Shown one piece after another: positions 16,188 through 24,837 of a stretch of DNA of 29,479 nucleotides. Every line of letters begins with the position of its first letter. Position 1 is the first letter of the stretch. Source of the stretch: a virus. The translations under genes and the position numbers were made by a program. The notes beneath the pieces are model-generated. The model was not told the origin of the DNA, did not search any database, and saw only the letters and a list, made by a program, of their open reading frames with translations. The DNA lies in the IMG/VR virus record IMGVR_UViG_3300003322_000121, positions 1 to 29,479 of that record, one strand, 5' to 3'.

Positions 16188-17285
16188 ATGACGACGGTAG
16201 CCGCAGGCTCATCGAGCACCTACACATTCACCGGCTCACAGAGCGTATCGGTCACGCTCGACCCGGGAGAAACCGCTCTGGTGGAGATCCGCCGGGGCGG
16301 GGTGATCATCTCCTCGCAGCAGGTGACGGGGAGCCGAACCCTCGGCCCGTACATCTCCGGGGACGTGATGAGCCTCACGGCGATTCGCGGGACGGTGGAC
16401 TACTCCGTTTCCGACGCGACCTCTGCCGCAACGGTGGCGGCGCCATCGAACCCAACGGCATGGTTCAAGTTCGACGAAGGAACCGGGACGACGGTTTCCG
16501 AGTACTTCACGACCATCTCCGCGACGGTCGGCGGCACGACGACGGGGATCTGGGGCTCTGCGCCTGGAGTCACGTTCAACGGCACGGACAACCAGATCCC
16601 GTTCACCGCGACCTCGGGGCTTCTGCGCCAGATCATGGGCCTGTCCACCCTCACGGCGGGTGTCGAGCAGTTGGTGATCTGGATGCTGATCTCTCATCCA
16701 GCTCCCATCACGGCGGGGGCGCTGTTCTGGTGGGGCCTGTCGAGCGAGACGACGATGGGCGGCTGGGGCCTGCATAGCCTCGTCTCGAACAAGCTGCTCC
16801 AGTGGCGCCAGCGTGGCGTCGGGTCGTCAGCCGTGCAGCAGGTGGCCGTCAATTCCACGCTGCGCGCCGCAGGTTTCGAGGGCTCGACCACGACGAACAC
16901 CCGCTCGGCCCTGGCGCTCGAGATCATGCGCTCCGCGGCGTACCCGGGGTATCTCGAGATCACCGGGTACAAGAAGAACGTCGCCGTCGCCGGTGCGCTG
17001 ACGCAGAACGATTGCTTCTGCCAGTCGATCATCGAGGCGCACGACTCCTCGACGGCTCTGCCGAACTACAACACATCCGGAGCCTTGACCTTCGGGGCGC
17101 AGCCGACGACGAACCAGAGCACGTTCAACTCGCGCCTTCCCTCCGGGTGGGCTCTGGCGAACGTCGGCTTCCAGCGACGAAAGACCGCCTCCCGAGGAAT
17201 CGGTGGCCGGATCGTGCGCGACATCTACACCAACTCCACCGCGGGAAGCCACTACCTGTTCCCGGCGTCGGCACTCGGAGCCTGA
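16188..17285 (+). CDS. Fibre protein with LamG/lectin-like domain
   Basis: A 365-residue protein with AAGGA seven bases upstream of the ATG. The first 60 residues (SSSTYTFTGSQSVSVTLDPG, LVEIRRGGVIISSQQV) are a compact beta domain that could attach to the virion. From about residue 90 (TAWFKFDEGTGTTVSE) the strand pattern resembles concanavalin/LamG-like sugar-binding domains: ATVGGTTTGIWGS, GVTFNGTDNQIPFT, LVIWMLI. The protein ends RDIYTNSTAGSHYLFPASAL. Carbohydrate binding is the likely role. No enzymatic motif is visible. It is probably another adhesin of the cassette. Confidence 0.55.
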   Translation: MTTVAAGSSSTYTFTGSQSVSVTLDPGETALVEIRRGGVIISSQQVTGSRTLGPYISGDVMSLTAIRGTVDYSVSDATSAATVAAPSNPTAWFKFDEGTGTTVSEYFTTISATVGGTTTGIWGSAPGVTFNGTDNQIPFTATSGLLRQIMGLSTLTAGVEQLVIWMLISHPAPITAGALFWWGLSSETTMGGWGLHSLVSNKLLQWRQRGVGSSAVQQVAVNSTLRAAGFEGSTTTNTRSALALEIMRSAAYPGYLEITGYKKNVAVAGALTQNDCFCQSIIEAHDSSTALPNYNTSGALTFGAQPTTNQSTFNSRLPSGWALANVGFQRRKTASRGIGGRIVRDIYTNSTAGSHYLFPASALGA

Positions 17286-17288
17286 ACC

Positions 17289-18398
17289 ATGGCATGGAAC
17301 ATCACCTACACGGCCTGCGTCTACCACGATCAGCCGGCAAACACGAAGTACATCGTCGATGCCAAGCCGATGGCTCACTGGCTGCTCGGAGATCACGGCT
17401 ACTTCACGAAGGACTGGAGCAAGTTCGGCGTCACCGATGCGGCTCTGGCGGTCGCCACCGCGTCATCGGCGTGGCTGACCAAGATGCAGTTGTTCCTCGG
17501 CCAGACGGGCTGGCAGGAGTTCTTGGCGCTGCGGAACAAGGGCACGAAGGTCTATTGGATGCCGGACGACCACGGATGGGGCGGCGACAACTGGGACCAT
17601 ACGGTCACTCGCGCGAACCAGAACGACACGATTGGCGCCTCCACGTCGGCAGATGTTCTGACGCACTGGACGAACGGATGCGCTGGGCACGACTTGATCC
17701 GCGCGGCCTACTTCGACAACCCGGCATCTCCGGGCGTGAACGGTGACATCCCAAAGAACATGGTCGGCACCGCGGCCGCGACGGACTACAAGATCCAGTA
17801 TTTCGTCAAGGACTTCGGCTCGGGTGGCGTGGAGGGCGGGAACCTCATCCGCACGATCACCATCGACTGCATCTCCTACAAGAACAGCCAGAGCGACACC
17901 GACAACAACCTGAAGACGATGCTCGGGCCGGTGCAGAAGCAGTGGCTCTACAACAAGATCCGCGAAGCTGTTGCCCAAGGCTTCAAGCAGATCTGGATCA
18001 TGTCGACGAAGGATCTGTTCAACGTCGACAACCTGGATGGCTGGTTCAAGTACGCCACCGAGCGCGACGAGATCCTGTCCACGATCCACGCCAACGGCTG
18101 GCCGGTGGTGTGGCACTGCGGCGACCGGCACTCACCCCACGTGGGGATCGCCTCCACGCGGGCAGGGGATGCGTACAACGCGCTTTCCCTCTGCCCGACA
18201 TCCTTCGCGGTGCCGTTCGACGTGATGACCGCCTACGCGCAGAACGTCTGGCAGATCCGCACGAACAGTCAATACGTCTTCGGGAAGATCACCGTCGACG
18301 AGTCGTCGAGCAGCGTCCGCCATTCCGTCGTCGACGCCGTGAACGGTGCTGAGCTGTACGGCGTCAATGTGCCATTCGGGTCGGGTATGCCTGCATGA
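17289..18398 (+). CDS. PhoD-like metallophosphatase in the tail-fibre cassette
   Basis: A 369-residue protein, GGAG eight bases before the ATG. PhoD-type metallophosphatase motifs occur in order: WLLGDHGYF (31-39), YWMPDDHGWGGDNWD (89-103, matching the DDHxxxxN block), LGPVQKQWL (212-220, the LGxxQxxWL block) and VVWHCGDRH (273-281, the GDxH metal site). PhoD enzymes use a binuclear metal centre to hydrolyse phosphodiesters or monoesters. Here there is no signal peptide and no fibre-like repeat, and the gene lies between a LamG-like fibre and the gp10-like hub, so a virion enzyme acting on phosphate-containing surface glycans is the best guess. Intracellular action cannot be excluded. Confidence 0.7.
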   Translation: MAWNITYTACVYHDQPANTKYIVDAKPMAHWLLGDHGYFTKDWSKFGVTDAALAVATASSAWLTKMQLFLGQTGWQEFLALRNKGTKVYWMPDDHGWGGDNWDHTVTRANQNDTIGASTSADVLTHWTNGCAGHDLIRAAYFDNPASPGVNGDIPKNMVGTAAATDYKIQYFVKDFGSGGVEGGNLIRTITIDCISYKNSQSDTDNNLKTMLGPVQKQWLYNKIREAVAQGFKQIWIMSTKDLFNVDNLDGWFKYATERDEILSTIHANGWPVVWHCGDRHSPHVGIASTRAGDAYNALSLCPTSFAVPFDVMTAYAQNVWQIRTNSQYVFGKITVDESSSSVRHSVVDAVNGAELYGVNVPFGSGMPA

Positions 18399-19753
18399 GC
18401 TTACCGTTCGTCGGCCCTAGCTACCAACTGCGGTCAAGGACCGCGGATGTTCAGCGCACGATCGGCATGGTCCCTGTGCCGATCGAGCCGGCGAACGCCC
18501 GTTCCCTGTGGACGTTCAAGGATGTCCCTGGCCTCGTTGAAGCGCACGATCTCGGCGGCCCAATCCGTGGCGCGAAGAACGTGAACGGCCGTCCGTTCGT
18601 CGTCGCCGGAAACAAGCTCTATGAGCTTACGGCCAATGGAACGGCCGTCGACAGCGGGGCCATCTCCAGCGCTTCCGGGCGGGTCGGGATGGCGTTCAAC
18701 ACCACCCAACTGGTCATATCGGACGGTCTGTTCCTGTACGTCAAGAGCCTATCCGGCGGATCCATCAAGACGATCCAGTTTCCGGGCAAGGCCGGGATCG
18801 ACTACATCAACCAGTACATCGTGTTCGTCTACCGGGACTCGCAGCAATTCGGCTGGACAGCCCTCGGTGATGCGACGGACATCGACGCGCTGGACTTCGC
18901 CTCTGCCGAGTCTTCCCCCGACAACATCGTGGGCCTGATCGTGGACCACCGCGAGCTTTTGCTTCTGGGGGCGGACTCGACAGAAGACTGGCTCAACACC
19001 GGCTCTTCAGCGGTGTTCGAGCGCAACCAGGGGGTTGCCATCGAGGACGGCGCCGCATCAGAAGCGGCAATCGCGAAGTTGGACGGTTCCGTTTACTGGC
19101 TGACGGCTTCATCCCGTGGTCAAGGGGCTGTCCTTCGGCTTCAAGGCTACCAGCCCCAACGGGTGAGCACGCAGGCGATCGAGGAGATGCTGTCGGGGCT
19201 GGATCTGAGCCAAGCAACGGCCTTCACCTACGAGGACGAGCGCTCGGCGTTCTACTGCCTGAACGTTCCAGGTCTTGAAACGACGCTCGTGTTCGATGCG
19301 TTCACCAACCAATGGCACGAGCGCGCGGAACTTGTGAACGGCGAAACCAAGCCATGGAGGGCGACGACCCATCTGTTCGCCTTCGGTCATCACCTTGTTG
19401 GGGCCGATGACGGGAAGCTGTACCGGCTTGATCCGGGCGTCTCGAACAACGCCGGGGATCCTCTGCTCAGAGAGCGGGTGATGCCGGTATCGGCTACGCC
19501 GATGCGCGACCGCGTGCACTTCAGCCGGTTTGCGCTCGATTGCGATCGAGGTACCGGAGGAACGGTGCAGATGCGCTACTCCACGGATGGCGGACGACGC
19601 TGGAGCGAGTGGAAAACGCGCCACCTCGGGGATACGGGCGTGTTCCATCGAACGGTTCAGCTTCGGAGGCTGAGCGCCGGGCGGGATCTCGTGATGCACG
19701 TCCGCTGCACGGACGATGTGCCGTTCAACCCGATCTCAGGGGTGGCGGAATGA
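18395..19753 (+). CDS. Tail hub / packaged-DNA stabilisation protein, P22 gp10-like
   Basis: A 452-residue protein, close to P22 gp10 (472). It has the family pattern: N-terminal FVGPSYQLRSRTADVQRTIG and MVPVPIEPANARSLW, then TFKDVPGLV, DGLFLYVKSL, DYINQYIVFVYRDSQQFGWT, DRVHFSRFALDCDRG and YSTDGGRRWSEWKTR. In P22 gp10 forms the hexameric hub below gp4 and closes the packaged head. The ATG overlaps the phosphatase stop (ATGA). The hub normally follows the adaptor closely, but here it lies about 7.5 kb later. Confidence 0.88.
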   Translation: MSLPFVGPSYQLRSRTADVQRTIGMVPVPIEPANARSLWTFKDVPGLVEAHDLGGPIRGAKNVNGRPFVVAGNKLYELTANGTAVDSGAISSASGRVGMAFNTTQLVISDGLFLYVKSLSGGSIKTIQFPGKAGIDYINQYIVFVYRDSQQFGWTALGDATDIDALDFASAESSPDNIVGLIVDHRELLLLGADSTEDWLNTGSSAVFERNQGVAIEDGAASEAAIAKLDGSVYWLTASSRGQGAVLRLQGYQPQRVSTQAIEEMLSGLDLSQATAFTYEDERSAFYCLNVPGLETTLVFDAFTNQWHERAELVNGETKPWRATTHLFAFGHHLVGADDGKLYRLDPGVSNNAGDPLLRERVMPVSATPMRDRVHFSRFALDCDRGTGGTVQMRYSTDGGRRWSEWKTRHLGDTGVFHRTVQLRRLSAGRDLVMHVRCTDDVPFNPISGVAE

Positions 19754-19971
19754 GCCTGAACGGTCAATCTGCACGGGTACCCATCGGCTACGCCACGCTC
19801 GGAGGGCAGCAGGTGCCGGTCTACATCGACACGTCCTGGTACACGTACCTCGTCCCATCGCTCACGCAGCAAGTTGGAGGGACATCGACGCTCTCGCAGG
19901 TCGCGGCCCAAGTTTCTGCTCTTCAGGTTGCTCTCGCCGAGCTTTCCGCTTCCATGGTGGACGTGTACTGA
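19750..19971 (+). CDS. Small tail-region hypothetical protein
   Basis: A 73-residue protein, ATG overlapping the gp10-like stop (ATGA), with the next gene overlapping its own stop. The N-terminal half is beta-like (GYATLGGQQVPVYIDTSWYT), then YLVPSLTQQVGG. The C-terminal 25 residues (VAAQVSALQVALAELSASMV) have heptad character and could form a coiled coil. Similar short proteins near phage tail genes are usually unnamed. It could be a trimerising connector. Confidence 0.55.
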   Translation: MSLNGQSARVPIGYATLGGQQVPVYIDTSWYTYLVPSLTQQVGGTSTLSQVAAQVSALQVALAELSASMVDVY

Positions 19972-20540
19972 TGCAGCACTTCATGCGCATCTCCACGGGC
20001 GTCGACACGACCCCCTTGCTTCTTTCCATCATGCGCCGGCCGGAACTGTGGAAGGAAGACACCTACCTGCGCGACTACCCGCAAGGGCCGTTCGGGGAGG
20101 TGGAGTCGATCATCCTCAGGTTCCCCCCTCGTTCAGTCCATGAGACCGAGGAGGCGATGCGCCAGCATCTATCGGGAGTGGATCAGCACGAATGCGTCGA
20201 CCAGCCCGTCTACAAGCTGCTCCCAGAAGCCAGGAGCCTTGTCATGAACCTCATGCACTACGTCGGAGGTGAGAGGCTTGGCAGGGTGATGATCAACAAG
20301 ATCAAGCCGGGCGGCGTGATCTTCCCTCATGCGGATACCCCGTCTCATGCGGAGTACTACTCCCGCTTCCATATCGTGCTCAAGAGCGAGCCCGGCGTGA
20401 TCTTCCGGTGCGCGGATGAGCGAGCCTACTTCGAACCTGGATCTGTGTTCTGGTTCAACAACAAGCTGGAGCACGAAGTGCTGAACAACAGCAACGACGA
20501 CCGGATCCACATGGTTTGTGACATCAGGACGAGCCGATGA
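19971..20540 (+). CDS. Aspartyl/asparaginyl beta-hydroxylase-like 2-oxoglutarate dioxygenase
   Basis: A 189-residue protein, ATG overlapping the previous stop. The cupin-type oxygenase motifs are present: IFPHADTP (the first His and Asp metal ligands, H-A-D), SRFHIVLKSEPGVIFRC, then the second half FEPGSVFWFNNKLEHEVLN (the distal His in LEHEV) and RIHMVCDIR, where Arg would bind 2-oxoglutarate. This order matches the Asp/Asn beta-hydroxylase (Asp_Arg_Hydrox) group. Substrate is unknown. It is coupled to a GNAT immediately downstream, so both could modify virion or host proteins. Confidence 0.75.
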   Translation: MQHFMRISTGVDTTPLLLSIMRRPELWKEDTYLRDYPQGPFGEVESIILRFPPRSVHETEEAMRQHLSGVDQHECVDQPVYKLLPEARSLVMNLMHYVGGERLGRVMINKIKPGGVIFPHADTPSHAEYYSRFHIVLKSEPGVIFRCADERAYFEPGSVFWFNNKLEHEVLNNSNDDRIHMVCDIRTSR

Positions 20541-20986
20541 GCGCCTACGCTGTTGAACGCTGGCGCGACATCAAGAGCGAAATGCTCCCGATGCTCGTCG
20601 AGCACTGGAAAGAAGTGGCGCTGAACCATGCCGACGTTCCGCTGGACATCGACGAAGAACGATATGACGGCCTGGATGCGGTGGGGGCGCTGCACATCCT
20701 GACCGTCCGCCGAGCCGGAAAGCTCATCGGCTACCACGTCGCGATCGTCAGCGGACATCTCCACTACAAGAGCACGCTGCACGGCATCACGGACGTGTAC
20801 TACATCGCTCCCGAGCATCGTCATGGGATCACCGGCATGCGCATGTTCCAGGCGGTGGAGTCGGAACTGAAGAAGCTGGGCGTCAGAAAGCTGTTCACCG
20901 CAACCAAGCTGCACATGGACCAAGGCCCGCTGTTCGAGCGCCTGGGCTATCGGCCGGTGGAACGGTTGTACGCGAAGTTGATTTGA
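20537..20986 (+). CDS. GNAT-family acetyltransferase
   Basis: A 149-residue protein, ATG overlapping the hydroxylase stop (ATGA). The GNAT core is clear: ILTVRRAGKLIGYHVAIVSG, DVYYIAPEHRHGITGMRMF (the acetyl-CoA motif A region), EVES-like VESELKKLGVRKLFTATKLH and GPLFERLGYRPVERLYAKLI. A HYKSTLHG stretch precedes the central strand, a pattern I recall in phage-encoded GNATs beside tail genes. Substrate is unknown: a small molecule, a virion protein or a host factor. The C-terminal GYRP signature confirms family membership. Confidence 0.8.
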   Translation: MSAYAVERWRDIKSEMLPMLVEHWKEVALNHADVPLDIDEERYDGLDAVGALHILTVRRAGKLIGYHVAIVSGHLHYKSTLHGITDVYYIAPEHRHGITGMRMFQAVESELKKLGVRKLFTATKLHMDQGPLFERLGYRPVERLYAKLI

Positions 20987-20996
20987 GAGGGAAAGC

Positions 20997-21971
20997 ATGG
21001 TCGCCGCAGCAATCGTAGGGTCTGCCGTTGTAGGTGGAGCGGTATCCGCCTATGGCGCCAACAAGGCCGCCGGAGCGCAGAGGGACGCAGCAAATCAGGC
21101 CGATGCGACCCAGCGCTACATGTACGACCAGACCCGCGCGGATCAGGCGCCGTACCGGGAAGCCGGCTACGGCGCGCTTTCGCGGATGTCGACGCTACTC
21201 GGGCTGAGCGGCGGGAACGAGAACTCACGGTACTTCGGCAGTCTGAACCGCCGGTTCACCGGCAAGGATCTGGCAAGCGACCCCGGATACCAGTTCGGCC
21301 TGAATCAGGGCTTGGACGCGGCGCAGAACAGCGCAGCCGCAAGGGGCGGCTTGTACTCAGGCGCAACCCTCAAGGCCCTGACCCAGTTCGGCAACGACTA
21401 CGCGACGACGAAGTTCGACGACGCCTTCAACCGCGACATGGCGCAGAAGACGAGCCAGTTCAACCGGCTCGCTTCTGTCGCAGGACTTGGGCAGACGAGC
21501 CTCGGTCAGGTGAACACCGCCGGCATGAACGCAGCGAACAACATCAGCGCCAACCAGATCGGGGCAGGGAACGCTAGGGCCGCGGGGTATCTATCGACCG
21601 CCAACGCCATCGGCAACGGCATCAACCAGGGGACGGCTTGGTGGCTCAACAGCGGGCAGACGAACCCGCTGACCAGCCCCAACGCTTCCGGGGCGTACGG
21701 GAACGTCTATGGCGATGGGGCGGGTATCGATCCCTACGGCTACCTCGGCGGCGCCGGGACGGCTGGCGACTACTCGGATGCTAGGTTGAAGACGGACATC
21801 CGCAGGGTCGGCACGACCGATGAGGGGCTGCCGATCTACATCTACCGCTACAAGGCCGGCGGCCCGTACCGCATGGGCGTGATGGCGCAGGAACTCGAGG
21901 CTGTCGATCCGGAAGCGGTGACGTACGACGCGCACGGCCTGCGCATGGTGGATTACACGAAGGTGCGGTGA
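20997..21971 (+). CDS. Ejection protein with C-terminal S74-type self-cleavage/chaperone domain
   Basis: A 324-residue protein with GAGAGGGA upstream of the ATG. The N-terminus (AAIVGSAVVGGAVSAYGANK, AAGAQRDAANQADATQRYMY) is an Ala/Gly-rich hydrophobic region typical of injected internal proteins. The centre is Ala/Asn/Gln-rich (ISANQIGAGNARAAGYLSTA). The last 65 residues form a peptidase S74-like intramolecular chaperone: SDARLKTDI has S260 with K265 five residues later, as in the endosialidase Ser-Lys cleavage pair, followed by YIYRYKAGG, MGVMAQELEAVDPEAV and MVDYTKV. S74 usually ends tailspikes. The first of three ejection-type genes. Confidence 0.7.
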   Translation: MVAAAIVGSAVVGGAVSAYGANKAAGAQRDAANQADATQRYMYDQTRADQAPYREAGYGALSRMSTLLGLSGGNENSRYFGSLNRRFTGKDLASDPGYQFGLNQGLDAAQNSAAARGGLYSGATLKALTQFGNDYATTKFDDAFNRDMAQKTSQFNRLASVAGLGQTSLGQVNTAGMNAANNISANQIGAGNARAAGYLSTANAIGNGINQGTAWWLNSGQTNPLTSPNASGAYGNVYGDGAGIDPYGYLGGAGTAGDYSDARLKTDIRRVGTTDEGLPIYIYRYKAGGPYRMGVMAQELEAVDPEAVTYDAHGLRMVDYTKVR

Positions 21972-23215
21972 TGCCGATCGATACCAGCCTGTACCAGAAC
22001 CTGCTTCGGCCCCCGAAGTCCGTCGCGGACTACCAAGCCGACATCCAGCAGGCCGAAGGCAACGCCCTGGCGCTGCAGCAGAACAAGATGAACCTCCTCG
22101 CAGCAAAGCAGGCGATGGAGGACGACCAGAGGCTTCGCGAGCTGTACGCCCGGCCTGACTTCGACCCGCTCTCTCAATCCGGCGTGAGCGACGTGATGCG
22201 CGTGTCTCCTAAGGCGGGCATGGCGCTGCAGAAGTCGATCCTCGACGCGCAGGAGGTGAAGGCCAAGACCACGAAGGCGCAAGCGGAGGCCGAGAAGGAG
22301 CAACTGCAGACCGCCATCGCCAAGCAGGCGCAGATCGCGCAGGCCGCAGGTGCTGCGGTGGATCAAGCGTCGTGGGACAGGGGCTTGCAGATCGCGCAGT
22401 CACTTGGGGTTGACATCTCGAACGTGCCGCGGCAGTTCGATCCGCGTGTTGCGGAGCAGATCCGCAATCAGGCGATGACCGGCGCGCAGCAGCTGGAACA
22501 GTACTGGAAGCAGAAGGGCTTCGACCAGCAGGAGCATTTCCACCAGGACGACGTCGCAACGACACGCCGGGGACAGGACATCACCGCGGCGACGGCTCGG
22601 CGCGGCCAGGACATGGTGGACGCAAGGTCGAGGGAGCAGAACACGCTGACCAAAGAGGCCGGCCGGTCTCAGGTTATCGACACGCCGAACGGCGTGATCA
22701 TCGTTGACAAGGGCACGGGCACCTCCAAGCCGGTTGTCGGGTCAGACGGTGTGCAGGCGCAGGGCCACAACTCGGCCATCATCCCGGCGCAGAAGATGGC
22801 TGACCAAATCGGCGCCAACATCAGCATGGCGCGCGATCTGCTGCCGAAGGCAACAGGGTCAGGGATCGGCGCGAGGGTCGACCAAGCCATGAATTTCGTT
22901 GGCAAGACCAACGAAGGCGACATCGCCGCGAGCCAACTCGAAACGCTTGCTGGTTGGCTCACCTCCAACGTGCCGCGCATGCAAGGCCCGCAGTCCGACA
23001 AGGACACGGCGCTTTACCGGCAGATGGCCGCGCAGGTCGGGGACAGGACGAAGCCGGTTTCCGTCAGGCTGAAAGCTCTCGACACGCTCGAGGGCCTCCA
23101 GCAGAAGTACGCGGAGGCCAACCACGTCATGTACCAGCCAGCAAAGAGCAAGTCCAACCTGACGCCGGCTGAGCAGGCGGAACTCGAGGCGCTGCGCAAG
23201 CGGTTCGCACGCTGA
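21971..23215 (+). CDS. Ejection/internal virion protein 2
   Basis: A 414-residue protein from ATG 21971 (TGATG overlap); GTG 21968 is a weak alternative. It is Gln/Ala-rich and helical: ADYQADIQQAEGNALALQQN, then KAKTTKAQAEAEKEQLQTAI. The region QDDVATTRRGQDITAATARR is strongly charged. The C-terminal half (GSGIGARVDQAMNFVGKTNE, LETLAGWLTSNVPRMQGPQS) is a segment I recall from podoviral DNA-ejection proteins. It probably leaves the capsid with the DNA and helps form a channel through the envelope. Assignment is from position and composition. Confidence 0.65.
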   Translation: MPIDTSLYQNLLRPPKSVADYQADIQQAEGNALALQQNKMNLLAAKQAMEDDQRLRELYARPDFDPLSQSGVSDVMRVSPKAGMALQKSILDAQEVKAKTTKAQAEAEKEQLQTAIAKQAQIAQAAGAAVDQASWDRGLQIAQSLGVDISNVPRQFDPRVAEQIRNQAMTGAQQLEQYWKQKGFDQQEHFHQDDVATTRRGQDITAATARRGQDMVDARSREQNTLTKEAGRSQVIDTPNGVIIVDKGTGTSKPVVGSDGVQAQGHNSAIIPAQKMADQIGANISMARDLLPKATGSGIGARVDQAMNFVGKTNEGDIAASQLETLAGWLTSNVPRMQGPQSDKDTALYRQMAAQVGDRTKPVSVRLKALDTLEGLQQKYAEANHVMYQPAKSKSNLTPAEQAELEALRKRFAR

Positions 23216-24837
23216 TGGACGACCTGGAAGAACTGCAGTCCCTACGCCGGCTGGCTGAGCTCGAAGCCAAGGCCGCCACCCCAGCAGGCAAGACGCTCGA
23301 CCCGGCGGCCGAGTACGACAAGCTGCGCCAGCAGGGCAGGGAACAGGACGAAGGTCTGCTCCGCTCTGCTGCTGGTATCGGGGCAACGCTCCTGAAGCCT
23401 GTTCGCTGGGCATCGGATGCCATCGTGCCGCCGAAGAACGGCGAACTGAACCCCGTCTCGTCGTACCTCAACCGCATCGACGATTCCTTGAAGTGGCTGG
23501 ACGACAGGAACAAGGACAGCGGGCGCTACACGGCCGCGAAGGTGACGGGCGACATCCTCGCGACGGCACCGGTCGGTGGGGCGCTGGCGGAAGTCGCGCA
23601 AGGCCTGAAAGCCGGGCCGGCAGTCGTCAACGCTCTGCGATCAGGGGGGTTCGAGACCGGGCTGAATCCCACGACAGCGCTCGGCAAGGTTGGCGATCTC
23701 GCTCTGCGCGCTGGCGCCGGGGCAACGACGGGAGGTGTTTCCGCTGGCTTGATCGACCCAAGTCAAGCCAAGACGGGCGCGGTCATCGGTGGCGCGCTTC
23801 CGGTCAGCGTCAAGGCGGCCGGGGCGGCGGGTAGTGCCATCGCCAACACCCTCAAGGGCGATGTGTCTCCAGAGGTGGCCGACCTTGCCATGCGCGCTAA
23901 GCAACTTGGCATCGACATACCGGCCGATCGGATCGCAAACAGCAAGCCGCTCAACGCCACCGCGGCGGCGCTGAACTACGTCCCCTTCAGTGGCCGGCAG
24001 GCGGTCGAGGCCCGCATGCAGGACCAGTTGAATCGAGCGGTGTCGCGGACGTTCGGTCAGGACTCGACGAATGTCACGCAGGCGCTACGGAAGGCAGACG
24101 ATGCGCTGGGGGCGAAGTTCGATGCGTTCCTGCAGTCCAACAAGGTCTACGTCGACAAGACCTTCCTGCACGACCTTGCAGAGTCGGCGAACCAGGCCAC
24201 GAAGGAGCTTGGCGCTGACGGCGCAGCCGTTATCAAGAACCAGGTCGATGAGATCGTTTCAAAGGCGGCGAACGGCGAAATCGACGGACAGGCGGCCTAC
24301 AACATCAAGAGGGTGCTCGACCGCATCGGCAGGCGCAACAGCCCGGAGGCCGGGTATGCGCTGGACCTGAAGCGCAAGCTGATGGACGCGCTGAACCGAT
24401 CTGTCGGGCCTGAGAGCGCTCAAGCATTCGGTGAACTGCGGAAGCGGTACGGGAACATGCTCGAGCTTCAGAAGCTGGCCACGAACGGCGCCGAGGGCGA
24501 CATCTCCATCGCGCGCCTCGCGAATCTGAAGAACATCGGCAGCGACGATCTACAGGAGTTGGCAGACATCTCGGCCCAGTTCCTGAAGCCGCGTGAGGGC
24601 CAGCACGGCGCGGCTCAGCGGGCCTTGGCCGGCGGAATCACGCTATGGCTGACGGGGCCGAAGGGGTTGGTGGCCGGGGCGACCGCGGGGAGGGCTGCGA
24701 ATGCTTTCCTCGACAGCGATCTGGCGCGCCGCGTTGCGCTCGGTCAGACGAACCCGGAACTTCTCAATCTTCTTCGAGAGACCACGCCGGTCCTTCTTCG
24801 TCCGGCGCCGGTTCTCTCGGCGGAAGGAACTCCTTGA
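23215..24837 (+). CDS. Ejection/internal virion protein 3
   Basis: A 540-residue protein, ATG overlapping the previous stop (ATGA). It has long Ala/Gly-rich helices in the first 200 residues (SAAGIGATLLKPVRWASD, GGALAEVAQGLKAGPAV, GAVIGGALPVSVKAAGAAGS), likely membrane-active, then a helical body (VDEIVSKAANGEIDGQAAY, LDRIGRRNSPEAGYALDLKR). It ends in a hydrophobic stretch (GGITLWLTGPKGLVAGA). This is typical of the largest podoviral ejection protein. Its last 74 bases overlap an antisense gene, and codons there (several CTT, CGT) are less GC-rich than in the rest. Confidence 0.65.
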   Translation: MDDLEELQSLRRLAELEAKAATPAGKTLDPAAEYDKLRQQGREQDEGLLRSAAGIGATLLKPVRWASDAIVPPKNGELNPVSSYLNRIDDSLKWLDDRNKDSGRYTAAKVTGDILATAPVGGALAEVAQGLKAGPAVVNALRSGGFETGLNPTTALGKVGDLALRAGAGATTGGVSAGLIDPSQAKTGAVIGGALPVSVKAAGAAGSAIANTLKGDVSPEVADLAMRAKQLGIDIPADRIANSKPLNATAAALNYVPFSGRQAVEARMQDQLNRAVSRTFGQDSTNVTQALRKADDALGAKFDAFLQSNKVYVDKTFLHDLAESANQATKELGADGAAVIKNQVDEIVSKAANGEIDGQAAYNIKRVLDRIGRRNSPEAGYALDLKRKLMDALNRSVGPESAQAFGELRKRYGNMLELQKLATNGAEGDISIARLANLKNIGSDDLQELADISAQFLKPREGQHGAAQRALAGGITLWLTGPKGLVAGATAGRAANAFLDSDLARRVALGQTNPELLNLLRETTPVLLRPAPVLSAEGTP

